From Paenibacillus elgii NBRC 100335 (GTDB taxonomy: Bacteria > Bacillota > Bacilli > Paenibacillales > NBRC-103111), in contig NZ_BIMB01000004.1 of NCBI RefSeq assembly GCF_004000865.1, forward strand, positions 62,001-126,000: a stretch of 64,000 nt of DNA, read 5' to 3'. The notes below the pieces were generated by a model, which made no database searches, was not told the origin of the DNA, and saw nothing but the letters and a program-made list of their open reading frames with translations. Of the stretch, positions 51,813-59,700 are shown piece by piece. Numbering within the stretch: the first letter of the stretch is position 1; every line of letters begins with the position of its first letter. A program made the translations under genes and the position numbers.

Positions 51813-52676
51813 ATGAACGCATCTACCCATAACAGAGAAATTAGATCCAAGATCGCCAAAGAAACCTTAGATATTTTGGAGCAAGGCTTCTACACCAGCC
51901 CCTCCGGGACACAAATAACAATCCGGGACGAAGTGGAGACAGCCGTTGCGAAGTCCGTCCTTTATGCGCCCGATCAACTGCCGAATATGTTGAAGGAAGC
52001 AAGTACCGTCAACGATCGCATAGGGATCACGCCTCACATTGAGGTGACGAACGAATCGACCTTGGCTGCGGCACAACGACTCGTAGCGCTAGAAAGGGTC
52101 ACGGAGACCGTTTGTCTGAATTTCGCTTCCGCCAAAAATCCCGGAGGAGGCTTCCTCGGGGGAAGTCAGGCGCAGGAAGAGAGTCTGGCCCGCTCTTCCG
52201 CCTTGTATCCGTGCATTTCCCAGATGTCCGAAATGTACGACCATAACCGGGGCCTCAAAACCTGCTTTTATTCCGACTATATGATCTACTCTCCGAAAGT
52301 GCCGGTATTCCGGGAGGATCGCGGCAGCCTCCTGCCGGAGCCTTACTTGGTTTCCATGATCACTGCTCCTGCGGTAAATGCCGGGGTTGTACGGGAGCGC
52401 GAACCGGAAAATACGGCAAAGATCGATACAGTCATGCTGGAGCGGATTCGTTTCATTTTAGCGGTTGCGGCTGCCCACGGACAGCGCGCCATGATTCTCG
52501 GCGCCTACGGATGCGGCGTCTTTCGGAATAACCCGAAGGATATCGCCCGCCTTTTCAAGCAAGCGCTCATCGACGAAGGTCGTGCCGCCTGGTTTGACCA
52601 CATCGTCTTCGCCATCCTGGATAACTCGGCAGACAAGCGGACGTTGAATGAATTCAAAATGGCATTGGAGCCATAG
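51813..52676 (+). CDS. Microbial-type poly(ADP-ribose) glycohydrolase (TIGR02452/DUF2263)
   Basis: A 287-residue macrodomain-type protein. The PARG signature is present as NPGGGFLGGSQAQEESLARSS (about 107-127), with the GGG loop and the catalytic Gln-Glu-Glu. LGAYGCGVFRNNP (about 230) is the second ligand loop. It would remove ADP-ribose chains or single residues from its targets. It follows the NADAR gene by 25 bases with its own GGAG-type site. The two enzymes together point to repair after ADP-ribosylating toxins or to NAD-linked defence. Confidence 0.9.
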   Translation: MNASTHNREIRSKIAKETLDILEQGFYTSPSGTQITIRDEVETAVAKSVLYAPDQLPNMLKEASTVNDRIGITPHIEVTNESTLAAAQRLVALERVTETVCLNFASAKNPGGGFLGGSQAQEESLARSSALYPCISQMSEMYDHNRGLKTCFYSDYMIYSPKVPVFREDRGSLLPEPYLVSMITAPAVNAGVVREREPENTAKIDTVMLERIRFILAVAAAHGQRAMILGAYGCGVFRNNPKDIARLFKQALIDEGRAAWFDHIVFAILDNSADKRTLNEFKMALEP

Positions 52677-52733
52677 CAACTTTTTTTTCAATGATGATCG
52701 TTTATTTAGGTGAGATACCATAAAATGGGGTGA

Positions 52734-52790
52734 ATGGATGAAAACATTGGACGGCCTCTAACTTCCCTGAAGGAGGTTAGAGGTTATTGA
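52734..52790 (+). promoter_or_regulatory. SD-sequestering hairpin with an overlapping 18-residue upstream frame
   Basis: CCTCTAACTTCC (52755-52766) pairs with GGAGGTTAGAGG (52772-52783) over 12 bases (one G-U), hiding the AAGGAGG of the next gene. An 18-codon frame from ATG 52734 runs through the hairpin and ends at TGA 52788-52790, overlapping the TTG start at 52787. Confidence 0.55.
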
Positions 52791-53074
52791 GCCGAAGTGT
52801 AAAAAAGTCCCCCGTATGGAACGATCACTACACACCTGGTACACGTTGGGCCAAGCAGCAAGCCAGTAAAGCGGTGCGCCGTTATGCCTATGACATGCAG
52901 AATGGAAAATGGTACCGAAAACTATTTTGCTCTTGGATCATTTGCGACTACAGATTTTTCAAAACACGGCAGCAGGCCATCCATGAATGGGAAACTTCTC
53001 CGTGGCCCCGGGACAGACAAATGTCTCACAATGAAGTCATTCTAGATTGGTTCAAATCTTATAGAAGGAAGTAA
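52787..53074 (+). CDS. Small conserved basic protein of unknown function
   Basis: A 95-residue basic, Trp/Tyr-rich soluble protein (RSVKKSPVWNDHYTPGTRWAKQQASKAVRRYAYDM...). It starts with TTG 10 bases after AAGGAGG. I recall close relatives as unnamed conserved proteins of bacilli. The clustered aromatic and basic residues suggest nucleic-acid binding, but no domain is recognised. It follows the NADAR-PARG pair on the same strand, with a hairpin and a short overlapping frame controlling its start. Confidence 0.6.
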   Translation: MSRSVKKSPVWNDHYTPGTRWAKQQASKAVRRYAYDMQNGKWYRKLFCSWIICDYRFFKTRQQAIHEWETSPWPRDRQMSHNEVILDWFKSYRRK

Positions 53075-53120
53075 GCGAAAGCGTCGGCTCGGGAAGTGTT
53101 GGCGCTTTGCTGCATACGAT

Positions 53121-54695
53121 TTAAAACGCATACACTTTTTGCGTGATCGTGCGCTCGCATTGTTCAAGCTCGTCTGCCGCACGGTGTAAATAATCGATGC
53201 ATCTTCTCAAATCCTGGTTATAGCCTACCTTGTAGTCGATCCAAGTTACCGATATGCGCTGCTGCCAGTCTACAAGACTTGCCAGCGTATCGAGTCTGCG
53301 GTCTACATGGACGATCTGGCTCTGAACCGCTTGTAAGCGGGAAGCCAAATTTCGGAGCTCCATCATGTTCACGCGAATATCCTCTTGTTGTACTCCGGAT
53401 GGTTTCCACGTATGCCAGGAATCCTTGACGAACTTCGAAACCCTGCTGACGATATCATGCACTTCAGCATATACCCGCTGCTTAAAGTCGTGAAACCTCT
53501 CTTTCAGGACGGCTCCAAGTCCGGCCTGTTCAAATAGATCGTCGAACTTGCGCGTCACCCACGTTTTGAACTGAACGATCTTCTCATCCACTACTTCGGC
53601 AGCAATCTGGGCAACTGTTACAAACGCGGTAGCTACAAACGTAATTTCTACAGCTTTGAGCATCGCTCCTACGGTAATCATGGTTTGGGGAACATTGGTG
53701 ACGGCTAAAGCACCTGCCGTCTTCAGTAGCTGAACCGTATCGATATCGCCGTTCCACACGGCAAAAATGAGCTCCACCGTTTCGTACAACATCGGGTTAG
53801 GCAGCTTTTGAATCCCTTGCGTAAGATTGGATAGCATTCGATATTCAAAAGCTTTGCTTTGGACATTGTCCCTTGTTAAAGTACCATTGTCGTTCACAAG
53901 ATGCTTTAGGGCATGATGATCCATATTGAATAAATCAGGTAGCGTTCCTTTTTTGGCTGAAGTTTCGATCATGATTGGCTTGGTCGGATTATAGAAAAGG
54001 GAAGACACGGAATCGTATCGGTTCTGAAATTCCTGAATTTTCCCCCTCATATGCTGGATTGAATGTTGATAGGTCATGGTAAATTCCTTGTTGAAGCCAG
54101 GGGCGTTAAACGTAGCACAGTTGACTATTTTTTGTTGGATTTCACCAGGCGCCGTTAGGGTTGCATATAGCGCTAGGTTCCCCCCGAGAGAATGACCCGT
54201 TACCGTGATATTGTTGTACAGCTTCGCCTGTGATTCCATGTACAATCTGGCTTTATGCTGCTGGACGCTTTCCTCTTCATACGAAGTCGACGCATTATTT
54301 TTCCAATCGTTCCGAAACTCTTTTTTGGCAATATCTTCGCTTCCCCGGAAGGCAAACACCGCTTGTCCAGGCTCCGGCTCGAACGTGTACGCCACGAATC
54401 CTGTTACCGCATTATCGTCATCGATATGGCTTATTTTCCAACGATCATATTTCGAAGAATCCTGAGATAAACTTTCGATTGCGTGTTTAAATGCTTCAAA
54501 CTGTTCTTTTGTTTTAAAATGGTTTTCAACATCTTTAAATGATGATTCCAGTTCTTGCTTGTAGGTGTTTACGAGTTCACCTACGGTAAGCGCCCCGGAA
54601 AGCAAGCTTTTGTTTAGATCCGCATGATTTTTTATATTCAAGTACACCAGTTCTGAAAGTATCACTTTATCTGCCTCGGTAATGTTCGCGGTCAA
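53121..54695 (-). CDS. Type VII-secreted lipase-like effector with C-terminal helical (LXG-like) domain
   Basis: A 524-residue protein. The N-terminal half is an alpha/beta-hydrolase of the DUF2974/Mbeg1 type with the nucleophile elbow TGHSLGG (about 170) and the motif FAFRGSED. A hydrophobic segment follows in the middle (about 320-365). The last 100 residues form a helical hairpin like WXG/LXG targeting domains (NLASRLQAVQSQIVHVDRRLDTLASLVDWQQRISVTW). LXG toxins usually have the targeting domain at the N-terminus. The reversed order recalls the Staphylococcus aureus lipase TslA. It is the last gene of the type VII operon, preceded by a lipoprotein that may give immunity. Confidence 0.78.
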   Translation of the reverse strand: MTANITEADKVILSELVYLNIKNHADLNKSLLSGALTVGELVNTYKQELESSFKDVENHFKTKEQFEAFKHAIESLSQDSSKYDRWKISHIDDDNAVTGFVAYTFEPEPGQAVFAFRGSEDIAKKEFRNDWKNNASTSYEEESVQQHKARLYMESQAKLYNNITVTGHSLGGNLALYATLTAPGEIQQKIVNCATFNAPGFNKEFTMTYQHSIQHMRGKIQEFQNRYDSVSSLFYNPTKPIMIETSAKKGTLPDLFNMDHHALKHLVNDNGTLTRDNVQSKAFEYRMLSNLTQGIQKLPNPMLYETVELIFAVWNGDIDTVQLLKTAGALAVTNVPQTMITVGAMLKAVEITFVATAFVTVAQIAAEVVDEKIVQFKTWVTRKFDDLFEQAGLGAVLKERFHDFKQRVYAEVHDIVSRVSKFVKDSWHTWKPSGVQQEDIRVNMMELRNLASRLQAVQSQIVHVDRRLDTLASLVDWQQRISVTWIDYKVGYNQDLRRCIDYLHRAADELEQCERTITQKVYAF

Positions 54696-54710
54696 TGGTA
54701 TCCCCCTTCC

Positions 54711-55493
54711 TTATGACTCCTTATACTCCCAGTCAAAATGACTCAAAATCTCTTGGACGGAATACACCTTTTTTGCATCGAAAATTTTGGCAAACGTATG
54801 CGTATAACTCATTTCTTTCCGAGTGTAATAATGAAGTGCTTCGCCCACTGTATAAAACTCCGTGCTGACATGCTCATAAACCGACGGTTTTAAATAAAAT
54901 ACCGAAATAAACCCATGTTTAAATTCATCTAAGGCCAATATTCTGTCTACCAATTGGTCTACTTTTTCCGCTTGGCGTTCCTTGTCGATATCGGGTTCGC
55001 TTTTAATAAACAGATCAACGGCTAGTCCATTAATCGCTTCGGCCTTAAAGTAATCTTCGATACTCATATTTTTGTCATTCAAATCACGTGCCGGAAAAGA
55101 TAAGCCGCCCGAATCCAGATTTGTCTTAACCCAGATGTCCTTCTGCTCAAAAACTTCTTGAGATATCTTGATCATCTTTTCATCGAACTTGTCGGCCATG
55201 ATCATGTTCATATAGTTGTCCCATACTTTGCTAAAATCTTTTGTAATCTCCGCTCTGAACCGATGCCTTGGGGAATTTGGGGGATACGCCTCCGCTTTGA
55301 TCGTATCGGTTGAAAATATCCCTGACCCATATCCGCCTCCGACGTTTTCAACCACGAACTCTTCGCCATACTTTTCATTTAAATACCGCGCCATTTTGTC
55401 TTCTGCGTCCTTGTACTTCTGACCGCAGCCCATAACCGTTACAAGCGATAGCAGCATCACGATTCGAAGCACCAGCCTTCCATTGAAATTCAT
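54711..55493 (-). CDS. Lipoprotein, candidate immunity protein for the lipase effector
   Basis: A 260-residue lipoprotein; the lipobox is VTVMGC (Cys about 23). The mature part is charged, alpha/beta, and of no family I can name. ATG 55493 puts the signal peptide at the N-terminus; the frame also allows 55514. It lies 15 bases before the lipase gene. In the TslA system a lipoprotein outside the membrane blocks the secreted lipase, so the same role is inferred here. Confidence 0.65.
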   Translation of the reverse strand: MNFNGRLVLRIVMLLSLVTVMGCGQKYKDAEDKMARYLNEKYGEEFVVENVGGGYGSGIFSTDTIKAEAYPPNSPRHRFRAEITKDFSKVWDNYMNMIMADKFDEKMIKISQEVFEQKDIWVKTNLDSGGLSFPARDLNDKNMSIEDYFKAEAINGLAVDLFIKSEPDIDKERQAEKVDQLVDRILALDEFKHGFISVFYLKPSVYEHVSTEFYTVGEALHYYTRKEMSYTHTFAKIFDAKKVYSVQEILSHFDWEYKES

Positions 55494-55545
55494 TTCCCGT
55501 TCCGTACCCTCCATAAAAACAAAATTGAAGACGTATTGTTTCCCC

Positions 55546-55743
55546 TTATCTCAATCGATACAGCATTTGAACGACCTCGCTGTACTCACTTGAAATTTGT
55601 GTCAATCTTCTGGAGCAATAGTCAATGCTAATTCCTTTCAACCCTTTTAATTCCAGCGCAACGCTTTCCAATTCCCGTCTGATTCTGTTGAGCTCTTCAA
55701 TAATGGCGGTTGCTTCCCGATCTGCTGCCGCGTTCATGCGCAT
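55546..55743 (-). CDS. Small helical protein, candidate effector-targeting partner
   Basis: A 65-residue all-helical protein (EATAIIEELNRIRRELESVALELKGLKG... SEVVQMLYRLR) forming a helical hairpin without WXG. Size, fold and position between WXG100 genes and the effector match the Lap-type partners that pair with LXG domains. AGAGGG before the ATG. Confidence 0.6.
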   Translation of the reverse strand: MRMNAAADREATAIIEELNRIRRELESVALELKGLKGISIDYCSRRLTQISSEYSEVVQMLYRLR

Positions 55744-55819
55744 CCCTCTTCATACTCCTAGATTGTAGACGACGGAGAGCGACAGAAACTCCTGTCACCC
55801 TCCACACCCGGATCATGTA

Positions 55820-56122
55820 TTATTTGAATTGGCTGGCGTTGCTGTTAATGGTCGTTTCGGTTGCATCGTAATTCGAAACCGTATTATCCAAAAAAGCCGC
55901 ATAAGAGTCCACAACCGCCCGATAATCGCTAAACTTTTGGGCATTCCCGTTGAATTTGTCCTGGATGGTTCGGGAGGCATCGCTATCCCAAGAGCTCGTC
56001 AAGCCGTTCATTTCTTTCTTGATTTCTTCGAGCTTGGCGGTCAAGCTGCTGTTCAGTGTTCGGATCGTTGCCGCGGTTTGCGTTACCTCTGCAGTAGATA
56101 TGCTGATTCCTTCGATAGACAT
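55820..56122 (-). CDS. WXG100 family protein (second copy)
   Basis: A 100-residue helical hairpin with the turn motif SWDSDAS at residue about 43 (WxS in place of WxG) and a C-terminal YxxxD/E-like end (YDATE). WXG100 proteins are secreted as dimers by EssC, or serve as partners of effectors. It is 26 bases after the first copy. The weakened WXG motif suggests an effector-specific partner rather than the general EsxA. Confidence 0.85.
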   Translation of the reverse strand: MSIEGISISTAEVTQTAATIRTLNSSLTAKLEEIKKEMNGLTSSWDSDASRTIQDKFNGNAQKFSDYRAVVDSYAAFLDNTVSNYDATETTINSNASQFK

Positions 56123-56148
56123 TGTCGTTGGCCTCCTTAAAGGGATAA

Positions 56149-56451
56149 TTAGTTCGCTAATTTTTTGGCGGAATTCGCAATTTCGGTTTGCGTCGTCCGA
56201 TACGTTTGGGCGCTATGCTTTAAAAACTCGGAATATTGCTCCATCAGCTTTTTCATATTTTCAAAATCGTCGCGGAATCCTTCGATTTGCGTCGTATAAG
56301 CGACGTTATCCTGCCCCTTCCACGCGTTGCCCATGGCCTTAACTTCGTTAAAGAGCTGATCGTACAAACGCTGATATTCGGCGGCATGCCCATCCATGTT
56401 TTTAGCTGCGGCTTCCAGCCTAGCGGGATCTACGACAATTTTTCTTGCCAT
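56149..56451 (-). CDS. WXG100 family protein, EsxA-like
   Basis: A 100-residue helical hairpin with the canonical turn NAWKGQDN (WxG, about residue 44). The helices carry the usual spacing of hydrophobic residues (ARLEAAAKNMDGHAAEYQRLY). A strong GAGGAG site precedes the ATG. It lies between the EsaB-like and second WXG100 genes and is probably the general type VII substrate. Confidence 0.88.
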   Translation of the reverse strand: MARKIVVDPARLEAAAKNMDGHAAEYQRLYDQLFNEVKAMGNAWKGQDNVAYTTQIEGFRDDFENMKKLMEQYSEFLKHSAQTYRTTQTEIANSAKKLAN

Positions 56452-56479
56452 GCTAATTCTCCTCTCGGTAATAAAGGTT

Positions 56480-56731
56480 TTATATTAACATCAGCCGGGA
56501 ACCGTGATGAAGTCCCGATTCTTGAGCTGACATGCCAATATCCAAAACGGAACCGCTTGTTCTCTCGCATAAAACCGTATCGCGGGTCGGAGCAAAATAA
56601 CCGTTGGATAACTCGGCGATCGCCCCCGTTAATAACGTCTCGACCTCCCAAAGCCTGGTCGTGAGAGGGATGTATACGTCATAGGTTCTGGCTAGAGCCG
56701 GTACAAATACTTCAACCAGTATTTTATCCAT
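56480..56731 (-). CDS. EsaB/YukD-like ubiquitin-fold protein
   Basis: An 83-residue protein of the YukD/EsaB type: beta-grasp strands at VEVFVPALARTYDVYIPLTT and a GSRLMLI end. These cytosolic proteins regulate or assist the type VII secretion complex. Its ATG overlaps the end of essC by eight bases. Confidence 0.82.
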   Translation of the reverse strand: MDKILVEVFVPALARTYDVYIPLTTRLWEVETLLTGAIAELSNGYFAPTRDTVLCERTSGSVLDIGMSAQESGLHHGSRLMLI

Positions 56732-59700
56732 CGGAATCGTCCTCCTTGAGATGCAAGGGCGAAATCACCAGCTTCATAAGGACCGGCTTTCCGTTTATCA
56801 CGATATAGCCGAAGTCGTCTCCAATATCCTGGTACAGCTCGCTGGTGAGCTTTCCGATCTTGAGCTGATATTGATCCGCTATGCCGTTCCCCAGCCAAAT
56901 CCCCTCATTGAGGACCACTTTTGCCTTAAACCAAGGTTCATAGGAAATGGACGAAATCGACGAAACGCGTTCACAGATAATGAAATTTACCTGATACATC
57001 GTCTCGCCTTTCTCCAGAAGAACCCGGAGCTTATCCTTGGAATCCTCGGAAATTCGTGAGTTTAAGCTAGTCAGGGAGTGGACGATCCAAGTCTGTTTGG
57101 CAAAAACCGGAGCCGGTTCGCCGGTGGCCATCGTATCCTTGTACGTATTGTTGCGGTGGACGAGGGTGCTAAATAACTGTGCAACAACTTGGTCCCAATC
57201 CGTTGGATTTCCATAATGGGTATAGGTTTTGAACTCGTCATCCACCAGCTTGTTGTCCGGATCGATGACGGCAACTTCGGCTTCCCCTTTAGCCGCCAGG
57301 ACCTCGGCCAGCCCTTGGATAAAGCCCGCATTGTCGTTATTTTGAGACAATATAAGCTGGATGTAATGCTGGTCAAAGTGAAAGCAAGCTGTCTGCAGAC
57401 TGTTCTTCTCCACGCCCACCGGAATTTTCCCGATCCTGCCGTGCTTGATCTCGTCCATCAAGAAATTCACATCAATAAGCTCAGGCAGAATCGGAATTCT
57501 TCTTGCGACCGGCTCCGTCCATCTGGCGGCGTACTTTTCGCCATACTTGCGAATATGCTCGAAGCGGTTTTCCACATCGCAATGCGTGTGCGCGATTTGA
57601 AATTCATATACCCGATCGGATTTCATAATGCCTCTCCCCTTAAACTTGGAGGGGTAGACACCTTCTACATGACCGAGCACACTGGAATAGTCGGCGGCAT
57701 CGTTAAGCTGCAGCACGTACAACTGCTTAAAATTTTGCAAAACCCGGTACCGGACCGCGCCCGTATTCAATGCGGACAAGACAAAGTAAATCCCGTATTT
57801 CGAGCCTTCCCTCGTTAGATAGGCCATCGCTTCTTCCTTGTCCTCGAATAACTCCGCGAACGCCGAGTAGTTATGAACGACAACGACAATGGAAGGAACG
57901 GCAGTCTGTGCCGATCTCATGTAGGACTGGTAATCGCCGCCATAGTCTGCGAACCGCTTTTTCCGGTCCGCGGTCTCTTGATAAAGCATCTTGAACAAAT
58001 TATTGACTTTCTCCGCTTCATGCGAGAGCACGACATCGCCCACATGCGGCGCTTTGGAGAAGGCGCGCAAGGTCTCGGAAGCGAAATCTAAAATATATAC
58101 ATGGAGCTCGGACGGCGTATGCTCCTCCATTAGCGAGTACAGTAACGTGGTCAAAAAGGTCGTTTTCCCGCTTCCCGCCGCACCGTAAATAACCGCATTT
58201 CCTTCCTTGGACAACGGAAAGGTCATCTCAAACTGTCGCTGGTTGGCAGGGTCATCCACTTGGCCAATCACTGGATTCAGTACACCACGGGCTTGTTGCG
58301 AAACCGGATGTCTCTCCCTGAGCTCGTCAAGATAAATGAACTCCGGAAGCGGGTCCAGCCAGAGCGGACGGACGCCAATGCCTTCTTCTTTGGCGATAGC
58401 TGCCAAATAGCGATTCACCTCATCCAATTGCTTGGCCGGGTTATGGAACCGCGTCTTGCGTTTATCGATTTTGACTTGTTTCACGATACGTCCCAGGTTG
58501 TCGATGACGGTCACGCTCTTATCCTTGGCTTTCTCAACCCGATCCGTCGGGTAATAAGGCGCCCCACCCCAAGCGGATTGACCAAGCTCGAACAGCTCGT
58601 TGAAACCAACCTGGACGTAGAACCGCCCAGTGACGGACAGCCCGGCCGCATCCGGCCTTTTGATCACGTCCATACTGTCGGCCTTCTCTTGCACCTTAAG
58701 ACAAATGCGAAACTTGCTATTGCTCCAAATCTGATCATCCACCACTCCAGATGGCTTCTGGGTTGCCAAGATCAAGTGAATGCCCAAGCTTCTGCCGATA
58801 CGCGCCGCGCTAACGAGCTGCTCCATGAACTCAGGCTGCTGCGTCTTTAGTTCCGCGAACTCGTCCGATACGATAAACAAGTGCTGCAGCGGCTCCATCA
58901 CTTTCCCGTCCCGGAACAGCCTCTGATATTTGTAGATATCCATGTTGCTCATGTTCAACCGCTTGCTCGTTTCGCTAAAGATCGCTTGTCTTCGCTTTAG
59001 CTCGCTCTGGATCGAGACCAAGGACCGCTTAACCGCCGCGCCGTCCAAGTTCGTAATCGTTCCCGCCAGATGAGGCAAACTCGCAAATGCACCGGCCATA
59101 CCGCCGCCTTTGTAGTCGATCAGAATAAAAGCGACCTCATCCGGATGATAGTTTACGGCTAACGAAAGAATGAACGTCATAATAAATTCGCTTTTCCCGG
59201 AACCCGTCATCCCCGCAATCAAGCCATGCGGACCGTGGTATTTCTCATGCAAGTCCAGATAAAACCGTTCGCCGGTCGTATCTACCCCGATCGGAGTTTG
59301 GAGGGATAAGGTAGGATCATGATCCCGCCACCTCGTCAGCGCATTCAGATGCTCGACCTTGCCAACATCGAACAAATCGAGAAACGTCAGCATGGCAGGC
59401 AGCGTATAGCCCGCTCCCAAAGTATCCAGTTGAATATTGGCCAGTTGCACGGCAAGCTGGAGCTCGTCCTGAATGGTATACGGATGAGGCTGAAACGCAA
59501 TATACTTCCCGGAGGTGTCGTCCTTGTCATATATTTTCGAATGCTTTCCTTCAAACTCCACGGCCAGCGAGCACTCTTTGGGCAAGTTTTTCAGTTCGTC
59601 GTAAAGATGGATCACGCTAAGGCCTATATTGTTTTTGTGCTTCCTTATACCACTCATCATCTCCGCCTTGCCGGCCAAGCTTTTGTCGATCGCGAAGACG

